Positions 53,393 to 63,034 of a stretch of DNA of 64,000 nt are shown here, piece after piece. Location of the stretch: positions 1 through 64,000 of the forward strand of contig NZ_JARVRF010000003.1 of assembly GCF_030209835.1 (NCBI RefSeq), written 5' to 3'. The stretch comes from Arthrobacter sp. efr-133-R2A-120 (GTDB lineage Bacteria; Actinomycetota; Actinomycetes; Actinomycetales; Micrococcaceae). Numbering within the stretch: position 1 is the first letter of the stretch; the number at the start of each line of letters is the position of its first letter. A program made the position numbers and the translations under genes. The notes beneath the pieces are model-generated. The model was not told the DNA's origin, made no database searches, and saw only the letters and a list, made by a program, of their open reading frames with translations.

Positions 53393-54428
53393 GCCCGTGC
53401 TGGCCTGCCGGAAGGCCTGGGTCGCGCGGCATCGACAGTTGGCTGACGGAAATGTCGGTGGGGTCCCCGAGTGAGCGGATGACAGCGACGGCGGGTTCAG
53501 CTTCCGGAACGTGGACGTGCACGCGCCAGCGGTAGCTCACTTCTGCGGCGTCCTCGTCGTCATCATCGTCGTACCCGGCGTCGTCCGGTCCTGCCGGGCT
53601 GCCGGCGTGGCTCGCGCTGCCTACCTGGCTCATGATCACGGAGTCGCCGAGTTCGTCCAAGCGCTGACGGAGCGTGGCAGCGGCCAGCGGTGAAAGGCTG
53701 ATAGTGCACATGACCTCGACGCCGTCGTCGTCGGGCATTCCGGCGTGGATATGCGGATCCTGCAGGTCATAGCCGTGCAGCCCGTCCAGGAGCTCATCCT
53801 GGAGTTCTTCGCCGAGCACAGCCGAACGCAGGCAGTCCAGGATCAACAACATGCCTACCCCGCCCGCGTCCACAACATGGGCGGCGTGCAGCGGGGCAAG
53901 TTGGTCCTCGGTTTGCACCACGGCATCCAGCGCGGCATTGACGGCGGCATCGAGCGCCAGGCCCAAGGCCTGGTTGCTGTCATCGCCGTTGTGCGCAGTA
54001 TCGCACTCACCCGCTGCCCTTGCGGCAGCTTCGAGAACGGAGAGCATGGTGCCGGGCACCGGCTCGCTCAAGGCCGACCAAGCCCGGATCTGGGCCCGGT
54101 TCAGGGCTGCGGCAAGCAGCGGCGCGCTAAGGCGCGTGTGCCCGCCCAGCGGCTCAGCCAGTGCGCACAAAAAGACGGCAAAGAGTGTCCCGGAGTTACC
54201 CCGGGCCTGCTCCATGGCCGCCCGTCCGGCCGCGGCCAGGACAGCACCGACGTCGTTTGCCGGTTCATCCACAGTGGAACCGCTGGCGAATGCTGCCGCG
54301 GCGGCGCGGACGGTGAGGTAGAGGTTGGTGCCGGTGTCGCCGTCGGCCACCGGGAAGATGTTGATGGCGTTGAGGCGGTCGCTGTGGTTCCCGAGCGTCG
54401 TCTCCGCTTTGCCCAGCCACCGCTTCAT
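53382..54428 (-). CDS. DAK2 domain protein
   Basis: From ATG 54428 the product is 348 residues. The DAK2 fold shows in LNAINIFPVADGDTGTNLYL (metal-binding Asp residues), GRAAMEQARGNSGTLFAVFL and VVDAGGVGMLLILDCL. Firmicute FakA and many actinobacterial homologues are about 550 residues, so the C-terminal region is shortened, with an Asp-rich tract (about 300). ATP-dependent phosphorylation is likely, perhaps of fatty acids. TTG 54461 would add 11 residues and overlap the thiL stop. Confidence 0.82.
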   Translation of the reverse strand: MKRWLGKAETTLGNHSDRLNAINIFPVADGDTGTNLYLTVRAAAAAFASGSTVDEPANDVGAVLAAAGRAAMEQARGNSGTLFAVFLCALAEPLGGHTRLSAPLLAAALNRAQIRAWSALSEPVPGTMLSVLEAAARAAGECDTAHNGDDSNQALGLALDAAVNAALDAVVQTEDQLAPLHAAHVVDAGGVGMLLILDCLRSAVLGEELQDELLDGLHGYDLQDPHIHAGMPDDDGVEVMCTISLSPLAAATLRQRLDELGDSVIMSQVGSASHAGSPAGPDDAGYDDDDDEDAAEVSYRWRVHVHVPEAEPAVAVIRSLGDPTDISVSQLSMPRDPGLPAGQHGHEY

Positions 54429-54450
54429 GGCGTGCGTATTGGCGGCAATC

Positions 54451-55464
54451 TTAGTCTGCAAAGTGATCCCATCCCACGGTGTCAGCGGGCATTCCCGCTA
54501 TCCGGACGCCGCTGTGCTGTCCTTCGGCAACGGCCTGGATCGAGCCTATCGCAGTGAAGCCGGAAGGTAGCTGAACATTTGCTGGAAATGTCGCCAGCAG
54601 GCCATGGTCCTCTCCCCCACCCAGGATCCAGTCCATGGGATCGAGGCCCAGAGGAGCCGAGGCAGCTTCCAAGGGTGTGGCGAGGGCCTTGAGCGCGATG
54701 GGATCGAGGTCGAGTGCGACGCCACTGGCTTCGGCGAGGCGGGCGCCGTCGCGCAACAGCCCGTCGGAGACGTCCATCATGGCAGTCGCTCCTGCCTTGG
54801 CACCCTGCGGTCCTGCGGCGAGAGGCGGCTGCGGCCGGCACTGGCTGTCCATGAGTGCGCGCTGGGCAGGGTTCAGATTGCCCACGGGTATGGTGCTTTC
54901 AAGGAGCGCCAGTCCCGCGGCGGCGCGGCCAACAGTTCCGGCAAGGGCCAGGGTGTCCCCAGGACAAGCCCCGGAGCGCAAGACAGCAGGAAGCCCGTGC
55001 ATTGTCCCGACGACGGCGACGGTCACCGCGATTTCGCGGCCACGGCCCAGGTCTCCCCCGGCAACTGAACAATCGCCAGCCCCCAAGCCGACGATGCCGG
55101 CTGTCAGGCCATCCGCGAAATCCTCAACCCACGGCACCGGGGTGCCGGGCGGCATGGTCAAGCTGACGACGAGGGAGACGGCGGTACCACCCATTGCGTT
55201 GATGTCGCTGAGATTCTGAGCCGCCGATTTCCAGCCGACGTCATACCCCGTAGTCCGGTATCCGTTGTTCCACTCCAGGCGAAAGTCCTGGTCCTGGGTC
55301 TGGGTGTCGATGGAAATGAGGGTCCGGCCATCAGGGGCGGCGACGACGGCGGCGTCGTCCCCCGGCCCGAGCAGCACGCTGTTGCTGTGGTTCAGGCGCG
55401 GAAAGATGCGCGCGAGAAGCTCGCCTTCGGAGAGCTCGCCGACAGTCTGTTGTTCAATGGACAC
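54451..55464 (-). CDS. thiL: Thiamine-monophosphate kinase
   Basis: The 337-residue protein has GPGDDAAVV (metal-binding Asp pair), AAQNLSDINAMGGTAVSL, GGDLGRGREIAVTV and AMMDVSDGLLRDGARL, the ThiL set. It makes TPP, the ligand of the thiC riboswitch and the cofactor of AceE, both in this window. It is followed by DAK2. Confidence 0.94.
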   Translation of the reverse strand: MSIEQQTVGELSEGELLARIFPRLNHSNSVLLGPGDDAAVVAAPDGRTLISIDTQTQDQDFRLEWNNGYRTTGYDVGWKSAAQNLSDINAMGGTAVSLVVSLTMPPGTPVPWVEDFADGLTAGIVGLGAGDCSVAGGDLGRGREIAVTVAVVGTMHGLPAVLRSGACPGDTLALAGTVGRAAAGLALLESTIPVGNLNPAQRALMDSQCRPQPPLAAGPQGAKAGATAMMDVSDGLLRDGARLAEASGVALDLDPIALKALATPLEAASAPLGLDPMDWILGGGEDHGLLATFPANVQLPSGFTAIGSIQAVAEGQHSGVRIAGMPADTVGWDHFAD

Positions 55465-55559
55465 AGCTCTACGCTATCGCGAACCGCCGACAACAAAGGC
55501 TGTCCCTTGGCGCCCGCTTCCCGATCCTCGGATTGCCGCAGCCGAGATAGGCTTGATCA

Positions 55560-56075
55560 ATGCAACAAACGAAAGCCGCTGTGTACGTCCGCGCCCTTTG
55601 CTCCCTGACGGCCGCCGCGGTTTCGGTTCTTACGCTCGCGGCCTGCTCCCCCGTCGTCGACGTCAAGCCCGCCGCTGATGCCGCGAACGCCGCTTGCGCA
55701 CCCATGATGGTGTCGCTCCCGGACACCATCGGGGACGCCGCCCTTCGGAAGACCAACAGCCAGGCCACGGCGGCGTGGGGCGATCCGTCTGTCCTGATTC
55801 TGCGTTGCGGCGTCAACGTGCCGGGCCCCACCACGGACCGCTGCGTCACTGTCAACGACGTCGACTGGGTCATCAAGGAAGGCGACCCGGTCTGGACCCT
55901 GACCACCTACGGTCGCGAGCCCGCGACCGAAATCCTCATGGACCCGAACAAGATCAGCTCCGCCACGGTCCTTGCCGATCTGGCGCCAGCCGCGGCGAAA
56001 ATCAAAGCGGTACGCAAGTGCATCGGTCAGCCTGAGCTGCTGCAGAACCTGCCGACGAGCACCCCGGGCAAGTAG
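55560..56075 (+). CDS. DUF3515 lipoprotein
   Basis: The 171-residue protein has a signal peptide ending in the lipobox LTLAAC (Cys about 29), so it is lipid-anchored at the outer face. The DUF3515 core is seen in TAAWGDPSVLILRCGV and VNDVDWVIKEGDP. The function is unknown. It lies in the 668-bp gap between divergent thiL and converging ddl. Confidence 0.85.
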   Translation: MQQTKAAVYVRALCSLTAAAVSVLTLAACSPVVDVKPAADAANAACAPMMVSLPDTIGDAALRKTNSQATAAWGDPSVLILRCGVNVPGPTTDRCVTVNDVDWVIKEGDPVWTLTTYGREPATEILMDPNKISSATVLADLAPAAAKIKAVRKCIGQPELLQNLPTSTPGK

Positions 56076-56131
56076 CAAAGGCAGCCCAGGCTGATTATCA
56101 GCGCGGGGACGTCGTCAACCCCAGCCGGCTG

Positions 56132-57313
56132 TCAGCGCAGGCCGGTTTTGCGGTTGAGCGCCAGGTAGATGAGCTCGTCGATCAACTCGGCGTAACCCAG
56201 TCCGGAAGCCGCCCACATTTGCGGATACATGCTCTTCGGGGTGAAGCCCGGCATCGTGTTGATCTCGTTGATGATGAGTTCGCCGTCCGGAGTGTAGAAA
56301 AAGTCCACGCGGCTGAGGCCTTCGGCACCGACCGCATCAAACGCAGCCGCCGCGAGCTCACGGACGCGCGCAATGGCCTCGTCCGGAATGTCGGCCGGGC
56401 AGCTAAGAGCTGCCGCGCCGTCCTCCACATATTTGGCATTGAAGTCGTAGAATTCGTGTTCGCCTGGAGCAACGGCGATTTCCCCCGGCATGGAGGTTCG
56501 CGGCGCCGCAGCGCCACGTCCTTCAAGGACGGCGCACTCGATTTCGCGGCCGACAATGCCCGCCTCGATCACCAGTTTGAGGTCGTGCCGTCGTGCTTCT
56601 TCGATCGCCGCGTCCAAGTCATCCATCGAATCCACTTTGGAAATCCCCATTGAGGAACCGGCGCGGGCGGGCTTCACGAAGACAGGAAAGCCGAGGCGGT
56701 CCACGCGCTTGCGCACGGCTTCGGCGTCGTTGATCCATTCACGATCAGTGACGGCGACATACGGTCCCACGGTGAGCCCTGCGGCCTCGAAAACAACTTT
56801 CATGTAATGCTTGTCCATGCCGACGGCGGATGCGAGGACCCCGGCTCCCACATAAAGGGTGTCCGAGAGCTCCAGTAGGCCCTGGATGGTGCCGTCTTCG
56901 CCCCAAGGGCCGTGCAGGAGCGGAAACACGACGTCCACGGAGCCCAGTTCCTCGGGCACCGCATTCGGTGCCGTGACGATCAGCTGGTGGGCTCCCCCCA
57001 CCTCAGCGAGGGTTACGGTCTTCCCGGAAGGCGCCACCTCAGGCAAGGCCGAGGCGCTCAGCGACCATTGGCTGATGTCAGCGGACGGGATCACCCACTG
57101 GCCAGACTTGGCAATCCCGATGGGGACGACGTCGTACTTGCTCTTGTCGATGGCGCCCATGACGCCGGCCGCCGTCACGCAGCTGACCGCGTGCTCGCTG
57201 GATCGGCCGCCAAAGAGCACGGCGACGCGCGGGCGCCGATGTTCGGCCGGCTTCGCGGACTCGGCAGTTCCGGCGGACTCAGCAGTTCCGGCGGACAGGG
57301 ATTCTTCGGTCAC
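56132..57313 (-). CDS. ddl: D-alanine--D-alanine ligase
   Basis: The 393-residue protein has an ATP-grasp fold: VAVLFGGRSSEHAVSC, PLLHGPWGEDGTIQGLLEL, KPARAGSSMGISKV and INEINTMPGFTPKSMYPQMW. It makes D-Ala-D-Ala for peptidoglycan. The N-terminus has a variable repeat (three AESAGT/AESAKP units). It forms a run with gpsA, plsC and murA. Confidence 0.95.
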   Translation of the reverse strand: MTEESLSAGTAESAGTAESAKPAEHRRPRVAVLFGGRSSEHAVSCVTAAGVMGAIDKSKYDVVPIGIAKSGQWVIPSADISQWSLSASALPEVAPSGKTVTLAEVGGAHQLIVTAPNAVPEELGSVDVVFPLLHGPWGEDGTIQGLLELSDTLYVGAGVLASAVGMDKHYMKVVFEAAGLTVGPYVAVTDREWINDAEAVRKRVDRLGFPVFVKPARAGSSMGISKVDSMDDLDAAIEEARRHDLKLVIEAGIVGREIECAVLEGRGAAAPRTSMPGEIAVAPGEHEFYDFNAKYVEDGAAALSCPADIPDEAIARVRELAAAAFDAVGAEGLSRVDFFYTPDGELIINEINTMPGFTPKSMYPQMWAASGLGYAELIDELIYLALNRKTGLR

Positions 57314-57315
57314 AG

Positions 57316-58368
57316 TCAGTAATCGCCTTCGGACTTCAGGGAGCGGGCCAGGAGTCTGGGCCCAAGTTCATCAACGGACAGTTTGCCTTCGAGGACGGCT
57401 ACCACGGCCGCGGTGATCGGCATGTCGACACCGAGTTTTCCGGCTAGTTCGTAGACAGCGTACCCGGATTTGATGCCTTCCGCCGTCTGCGTCATGTGCT
57501 CGGTGACCTGTTCAAGGGTCAAGCCTTCGCCGAGCAACCGCCCCGCGGTGTGGTTCCGGGACAGGGGCGAAGAACAGGTGGCCACGAGGTCTCCCAGTCC
57601 GGCAAGACCCGCCATCGTGCGCGCTTCGCCACCCAAAGCAAGGGCCAGCCGCGAGGTCTCCGCAAGCCCGCGCGTGATCACCGATGCTTTGGTGTTGTCG
57701 CCCATTTGCTTGCCTTCGCAGATTCCGACGGCAAGGGCAATCACGTTTTTCACGATTCCCCCGATTTCGACGCCGACCACGTCGTTGCTCGTGTAGGGGC
57801 GGAAGTACGGTGCGGTGCAGTAGAGCGCGAACGATGCGGCGGTGGCTTCGTCGCTGCATGCCACCACGGAAGCCGTCGGTTCCTGGCGCGCGATCTCCAT
57901 TGCCAGGTTGGGTCCCGAAACAACGGCCACGCGTTCCTGCGGAATATCGAGTTCCTCGGAGATGACCTGGCTCATGCGGGAATCGGTGCCGAGTTCAAGG
58001 CCCTTCATGAGGGAAACGACCACGGCGCCCGGGGCCACGAGCGGTTTCCATTTGCGCAGTTGAAGCCGAAGGGACTGCGCCGGCACGGCGAGGATCACGA
58101 TTCCCGCGCCCGCAAGGACCTCGGCCACATCTGTCGAGGCCGTGATGGAATCGGGCAGCGCGATGTCCTTCAAGTACTGGGGGTTGCGGTGCTCCGCGTT
58201 GATCTGGGCGACCACTTCGTCCCGACGGCCCCAAATGCGGATACTGCGCTCCGCACCGGTGGCGATTGCAGCATCCGCCAGGACCTTTGCGAACGTCGTG
58301 CCCCAGGATCCCGCGCCAAGTACGGCGACAACAGCTGTGTCGGCCACGAGTTCATCCCCCGAGGTCAC
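57316..58368 (-). CDS. gpsA: Glycerol-3-phosphate dehydrogenase (NAD(P)+)
   Basis: The 350-residue protein has GAGSWGTTFAKVLAD (nucleotide-binding), SLMKGLELGTDSRMSQVI, GVEIGGIVKNVIALAVG (catalytic Lys) and MAGLAGLGDLVATCSS. It makes sn-glycerol-3-phosphate for phospholipids. It overlaps plsC by 4 bp, and ddl follows 2 bp later. Confidence 0.95.
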   Translation of the reverse strand: MTSGDELVADTAVVAVLGAGSWGTTFAKVLADAAIATGAERSIRIWGRRDEVVAQINAEHRNPQYLKDIALPDSITASTDVAEVLAGAGIVILAVPAQSLRLQLRKWKPLVAPGAVVVSLMKGLELGTDSRMSQVISEELDIPQERVAVVSGPNLAMEIARQEPTASVVACSDEATAASFALYCTAPYFRPYTSNDVVGVEIGGIVKNVIALAVGICEGKQMGDNTKASVITRGLAETSRLALALGGEARTMAGLAGLGDLVATCSSPLSRNHTAGRLLGEGLTLEQVTEHMTQTAEGIKSGYAVYELAGKLGVDMPITAAVVAVLEGKLSVDELGPRLLARSLKSEGDY

Positions 58369-59141
58369 TGCTGTCCGTCCGTGCCATTGGTGCCGGACGT
58401 TTCTTCAGTCGCTTGGAAGCGACCGTGCTTCGACTGGTTGTGGGCAACAGGGTCCCAGCGTTCCTTGGGCGGTTCTTCCCCGCGCAAGGTAGCAAGAAGC
58501 TCCGTGATGGCGTCCATGATGATGTCCGTCGCCTCAACCAGGGTGGCCCGGTCCAGCGGCCGGCCTTGGAAAGCACTGAGGTCCACGGGTTCGCCTACCA
58601 GGATGCGGGATGTCTTGCGTGGGAAGACATGCAGGCGTTTGGCATAGCGGGGGAACACCTCCTGGGCACCCCAATGGGCAATGGGAACCACGGGAGCTCC
58701 GGTCTGGATTGCCAGGCGTGCGGCTCCCGTGTGGCCCTTCATCGGCCACAAATCCGGATCACGGGTCAGGGTGCCCTCCGGATAGATGATGATGGCGCCG
58801 CCGGCATCCACCACTTCCTGGGCGGCTTGCAACGAACGGTTCGCCCCCGTCGTCGAGCGCTCCACTGGAATCTGGTTCGTGGCGCGCAACAGGCTACCCA
58901 GGACGGGGGCCTTGAAGAGGCCCGCTTTCGCGAGGAAGTGCGGAGGACGCTTCATGTTGTAGAGCATGTGGCCCACGACAATGGGGTCGATCTCGGTGCA
59001 GTGGTTCGGAGCAGCGATGAAGCCACCCGCGGGGAGCTTTTCGGTCCCCTCCCACTTCTTTGCCATGAGGATGTTCATGAGCGGTCGCGCCACTCCCGCA
59101 AGAACAGCGAACATGGCACGGCTCTGGGCCGATTCCTTCAA
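58365..59141 (-). CDS. plsC: 1-acylglycerol-3-phosphate acyltransferase
   Basis: The 258-residue protein has NHCTEID (NHX4D; His47, Asp52), YPEGTLTRD and PVVPIAHWGAQEVFP, the PlsC motifs. It adds the second acyl chain to lysophosphatidic acid at the membrane. Its partner gpsA follows with a 4-bp overlap, so they share a pathway. Confidence 0.92.
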   Translation of the reverse strand: MKESAQSRAMFAVLAGVARPLMNILMAKKWEGTEKLPAGGFIAAPNHCTEIDPIVVGHMLYNMKRPPHFLAKAGLFKAPVLGSLLRATNQIPVERSTTGANRSLQAAQEVVDAGGAIIIYPEGTLTRDPDLWPMKGHTGAARLAIQTGAPVVPIAHWGAQEVFPRYAKRLHVFPRKTSRILVGEPVDLSAFQGRPLDRATLVEATDIIMDAITELLATLRGEEPPKERWDPVAHNQSKHGRFQATEETSGTNGTDGQQ

Positions 59142-59153
59142 GGTGTTCCCCCG

Positions 59154-60479
59154 TTACTTGGATTCGGTGAGGTCGAAATCGGCGCCCAGGCCAGCGAGCT
59201 TTTCAGTGAAGCGCTCGTAGCCGCGGTTGATGATGTCGATCCCGGTCACCCTGGATGTGCCGGTCGCGGCGAGCGCCGCAATAAGGTGGCTGAATCCGCC
59301 ACGGAGGTCGGGAATGTCGATATCGGTGCCCCTCAGCGGGGTGGGTCCTGAGACGACGGCGGAATGCAGGAAATTGCGCTGGCCGAAGCGGCATGGCACG
59401 CTTCCGAGGCATTCGCGGTGGACCTGGATGGTTGCGCCCATGCGGGTCAGGGCATCGGTGAAGCCGAAGCGGTTCTCGTACACGGTTTCGTGGACGATCG
59501 ACACGCCTTCCGCCTGCGTCAGGGCGACCACCAGGGGCTGTTGCCAATCGGTCATGAAGCCCGGGTGCACATCCGTTTCAAGGACGAGCGGGCTCAGCTT
59601 TCCGCCGGGGTGGTAGAAACGGATGCCGTCCTCGCGGATATCCATGCCGCCGCCCACCTTGCGGTAGGTGTTAAGGAAAGTCATCATGTCCCGCTGGGAA
59701 GCGCCCTCTACGAAGATGTCCCCGCGGGTCACCAAGGCGGCCGAAGCCCACGACGCCGATTCATTGCGGTCCGCCAGTGCGCGGTGGTCGTAGCCACCCA
59801 AGTCCCGGACGCCCTCGATCCGGATGGTGCGATCGGTCTGGACGCTTATGATGGCACCCATCTTCTGCAGCACAGCGATCAGGTCGATGATTTCGGGTTC
59901 GGTGGCGGCACCGCTGAGTTCGGTGATGCCCTCGGCGCGCGTGGCGCTCAGCAGGACTTGCTCGGTGGCTCCCACCGACGGGTACGGGAGCGAGATCTTT
60001 GCGCCGTGGAGTCCCTTGGGAGCGGAGATGTGGATGCCGCCCGGGCGCTTTTCGACGACGGCGCCAAACTGGCGGAGCACGTTCAAGTGGTAGTCGATCG
60101 GCCGGTCGCCGATCTTGCAGCCGCCGAGATCGGGAATGAAGGCTTCGCCGATGGCATGGATCAACGGACCGCACAGCAGGATCGGGATACGGGAGTCCCC
60201 GGCGTGGGCATCGATCGCCGTGCTGGATGCCGTCTTCGCATTCTTGGGATCCAGGGTGAGATCGCCGGTGACGGGATCCTTCTCGACAGTTACGCCATGG
60301 AGCTGCAACAGGCTGGTGACCACCTCCACGTCCTTGATTTCCGGGACGTTCCGCAACACCGAAGGTTCGTTGCCGAGGAGGGAAGCCACCATGGCCTTGG
60401 GAACAAGGTTCTTGGCACCTCTGACGGTGACGCGGCCGGTCAAAGGGACGCCGCCGCGGATTGTCAGAACACTACTCAT
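59154..60479 (-). CDS. murA: UDP-GlcNAc 1-carboxyvinyltransferase
   Basis: The 441-residue protein has VRGAKNLVPKAMVASLL, Cys121 in GGCKIGDRPIDYH (the active-site Cys that fosfomycin attacks; mycobacterial MurA has Asp here), and DLRGGFSHLIAALAATG. It starts peptidoglycan synthesis. It is the first gene of a murA-plsC-gpsA-ddl run. Confidence 0.95.
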   Translation of the reverse strand: MSSVLTIRGGVPLTGRVTVRGAKNLVPKAMVASLLGNEPSVLRNVPEIKDVEVVTSLLQLHGVTVEKDPVTGDLTLDPKNAKTASSTAIDAHAGDSRIPILLCGPLIHAIGEAFIPDLGGCKIGDRPIDYHLNVLRQFGAVVEKRPGGIHISAPKGLHGAKISLPYPSVGATEQVLLSATRAEGITELSGAATEPEIIDLIAVLQKMGAIISVQTDRTIRIEGVRDLGGYDHRALADRNESASWASAALVTRGDIFVEGASQRDMMTFLNTYRKVGGGMDIREDGIRFYHPGGKLSPLVLETDVHPGFMTDWQQPLVVALTQAEGVSIVHETVYENRFGFTDALTRMGATIQVHRECLGSVPCRFGQRNFLHSAVVSGPTPLRGTDIDIPDLRGGFSHLIAALAATGTSRVTGIDIINRGYERFTEKLAGLGADFDLTESK

Positions 60480-60595
60480 CTATACCGGTTTCCTCACGAG
60501 TTGATGCCCCCACACTTACGAAGGCTCCAGCTAAGCATAAAAGCTGGCGTTACCGATTCGAAATGCCGGGGCGCGGCGAAGGCTGGCTTTCAGCG

Positions 60596-60653
60596 ACGCG
60601 GGGTCACTTACGGCCCATGTTGCCGCCGGCATGGGCCGTAAGTGACCCCGCGT
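60596..60653. repeat. 58-bp palindrome near murA
   Basis: Two exact 24-nt arms (60596-60619 and 60630-60653) flank a 10-nt centre. Like the palindrome beside ftsY it is intergenic and very long; the arm sequences are unrelated. Confidence 0.8.
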
Positions 60654-60765
60654 TCGTGCCCGATCCATGGATAACCCCTCATTCCAACCCCAACGACGAC
60701 CATGGAGGGCGCACAACGCCGGGATCAGGCCATGAAAATATCCCGCGAAATGCGCACGCACACGA

Positions 60766-60807
60766 AAAGGACCGGCGCACCCGTTCCATCGGGTGCGCCG
60801 GTCCTTT
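60766..60807 (-). terminator. Terminator of leuCD
   Basis: Exact 18-bp arms (60766-60783 and 60790-60807) with a 6-nt loop end in A/T runs. It lies 47 bp downstream of the leuD stop. Confidence 0.88.
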
Positions 60808-60854
60808 CAAGGTGCAGAAGCTACTCAGGCAGCCTCCGGCCGTGTGCCGCCGCC

Positions 60855-61457
60855 CTACTGGGTGCGCGCCGGCAAGGTTTTCGGCTTGAATGAAGGCCTT
60901 GTGGCCTCGTAGGCCGTGATGTCTTCCTCGTGCTGGAGCGTCAGGCCGATGTCATCCAGGCCTTCCAGGAGGCGCCAACGGGTGTAGTCATCGATCTCGA
61001 AGGGTGCCACGACGTTACCGCACTCAACGGTCTTGGACACGAGGTCCACTTTGACTTCGGTGCCGGGCGCGTTTTCGAGCACTTTCCAGATGAGCTCGAT
61101 GTCGTCCTGGGCAAGCTCGGCCGCCAGGAGGCCTTGCTTTCCCGAGTTGCCGCGGAAAATATCGGCGAACCGGGAGGAGAGTACGGCCTTGAACCCATAG
61201 TCCTTCAATGCCCAGACTGCGTGCTCGCGGGAGGAACCGGTACCAAAATCGGGTCCTGCTACAAGTACGGAGCCGGTGCTGAAGGGCTCTTGGTTCAGGA
61301 TGAACGATGCGTCCTTGCGCCATGCGGCGAACAGGGCGTCTTCAAAACCGGTGCGGGTAATCCGCTTCAGGTAGACCGCCGGAATGATCTGGTCCGTGTC
61401 CACATTGCTCTGGCGCAGCGGGACACCGATGCCGGTGTGGGTGGTGAACTTTTCCAT
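60855..61457 (-). CDS. leuD: 3-isopropylmalate dehydratase small subunit
   Basis: The 200-residue protein has [32 protein letters not shown] (the substrate-binding Ser-Ser-Arg) and [17 protein letters not shown]. With LeuC it isomerises 2-isopropylmalate. It follows leuC after 10 bp. Confidence 0.96.
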   Translation of the reverse strand: MEKFTTHTGIGVPLRQSNVDTDQIIPAVYLKRITRTGFEDALFAAWRKDASFILNQEPFSTGSVLVAGPDFGTGSSREHAVWALKDYGFKAVLSSRFADIFRGNSGKQGLLAAELAQDDIELIWKVLENAPGTEVKVDLVSKTVECGNVVAPFEIDDYTRWRLLEGLDDIGLTLQHEEDITAYEATRPSFKPKTLPARTQ

Positions 61458-61467
61458 GGGGATCCTC

Positions 61468-62922
61468 CTAGGCGGCGTCGGTGGTGGTGGATGCGGAAAC
61501 AGAGGCAGGCTCCAGGTCCGAAGGCGAGCTCAGCGTTCCGCGTACTGCCGTGGCTGCAGCGACTACCGGCGACACCAAGTGGGTGCGGCCGCCCTTGCCC
61601 TGGCGACCCTCGAAGTTGCGGTTCGAGGTGGATGCGCAGCGCTCCCCCGGTTCCAGCTGGTCCGGGTTCATGCCCAGGCACATGGAGCAGCCGGCGAAAC
61701 GCCATTCAGCGCCGAATTCCTTGAACACCTTGTCCAGGCCCTCGGCTTCGGCCTCAAGGCGGACGCGTGCCGAGCCGGGGACCACGAGCATCCGGACCTT
61801 GGGGTCCTTTTCGCGCCCTCGGATGACATCGGCGGCGGCACGGAGGTCCTCGATGCGGGAGTTGGTGCAGGATCCGAGGAAGACCGTGTCCACCCGGATG
61901 TCCTTCATGGGCGTGCCGGCTTCGAGGCCCATGTACTGCAGTGCGCGCTCGGCAGCCAGCTTGGCGTTCTCGTCACCGAAGTCCCCGGGGAACGGTACTG
62001 CTTCGTTGAGCGAAATGCCCTGGCCGGGGTTGGTCCCCCAGGTCACGAACGGCTCCAAGGTATCGGCGTCGAGATCAACCTCGACGTCGAAAGCGGCGTC
62101 GTCGTCGGTGTGCAGCGTGTTCCAGTATTCGACGGCGGCGTCCCACTCCTCGCCCTGCGGGGCGTGCGGGCGGCCGTACATGTAGTCGTAGGTCGTCTGG
62201 TCCGGAGCCACCAAGCCAGCGCGGGCACCGGCTTCGATGGACATGTTGCAGATGGTCATGCGGGCATCCATGGAGAGCGCCCGGATGGCCGAGCCACGGT
62301 ACTCCAGGACGTAGCCCTGGCCGCCGCCGGTACCGATCTTGGCGATGACGGCCAGGATGATGTCCTTCGCCGAAACGCCCGGGCGCAGGGTGCCTTCAAC
62401 GTTGATGGCCATGGTCTTGAAAGGCTTGAGGGACAGCGTTTGGGTGGCCATGACGTGTTCCACCTCGGAAGTGCCAATGCCCATGGCCAGCGCGCCGAAC
62501 GCTCCGTGGGTTGAGGTGTGGGAATCGCCGCAGACCACCGTCATGCCGGGCTGGGTGAGGCCCAGCTGCGGGCCGACGACGTGCACAATGCCTTGCTCGG
62601 CGTCGCCGAGCGAGTGCAGGCGAACCCCGAACTCCTTGCAGTTGTTGCGCAGGGTCTGGATCTGCGTGCGGCTGGTCAGATCGGCAATCGGCTTGTCGAT
62701 GTCCAGCGTCGGCGTGTTGTGGTCCTCCGTGGCTATGGTGAGGTCGGGGCGGCGCAAGGGGCGTCCGGCCAGGCGCAAGCCCTCAAAGGCCTGCGGCGAG
62801 GTCACCTCGTGCACGAGGTGCAGGTCGATGAACAGAAGATCGGGCTGGGCGTTGGCTCCTTCGCCTTCGCCCTTGCGCACCACGTGCGCATCCCAAACTT
62901 TCTCGGCCAGTGTCTTTCCCAC
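61468..62922 (-). CDS. leuC: 3-isopropylmalate dehydratase large subunit
   Basis: The 484-residue aconitase-family protein has [32 protein letters not shown] and [13 protein letters not shown]; the three Cys hold the [4Fe-4S] cluster. Leu biosynthesis, cytosol. It is divergent from the IclR gene, whose product probably controls it. Confidence 0.96.
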   Translation of the reverse strand: MGKTLAEKVWDAHVVRKGEGEGANAQPDLLFIDLHLVHEVTSPQAFEGLRLAGRPLRRPDLTIATEDHNTPTLDIDKPIADLTSRTQIQTLRNNCKEFGVRLHSLGDAEQGIVHVVGPQLGLTQPGMTVVCGDSHTSTHGAFGALAMGIGTSEVEHVMATQTLSLKPFKTMAINVEGTLRPGVSAKDIILAVIAKIGTGGGQGYVLEYRGSAIRALSMDARMTICNMSIEAGARAGLVAPDQTTYDYMYGRPHAPQGEEWDAAVEYWNTLHTDDDAAFDVEVDLDADTLEPFVTWGTNPGQGISLNEAVPFPGDFGDENAKLAAERALQYMGLEAGTPMKDIRVDTVFLGSCTNSRIEDLRAAADVIRGREKDPKVRMLVVPGSARVRLEAEAEGLDKVFKEFGAEWRFAGCSMCLGMNPDQLEPGERCASTSNRNFEGRQGKGGRTHLVSPVVAAATAVRGTLSSPSDLEPASVSASTTTDAA

Positions 62923-63004
62923 GGCCTGCTCCCTTCACTGCGGTTGGCTTGACTACTTCCACTGAACATCAGCGATCCAAACTGCGCCAGTGAAACAACT
63001 TGCA

Positions 63005-63029
63005 TCTCAGATATTGAGACGGCAATATC
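63005..63029. promoter_or_regulatory. Overlapping dyads between leuC and ndgR
   Basis: TCTCA-N5-TGAGA (63005-63019) and GATATT-N8-AATATC (63010-63029) overlap in the 112-bp divergent region. They end just before the regulator's ATG and are candidate operators for it. Confidence 0.5.
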
Positions 63030-63034
63030 ATTAC

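Larger units (their letters stand above)
60480..60854. other. 375-bp gap between murA and leuD
   Basis: No gene is seen. The gap holds a 24-bp-arm palindrome (60596-60653), the leuCD terminator (60766-60807) and probably the murA promoter. Short open frames here have no support. Confidence 0.7.
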
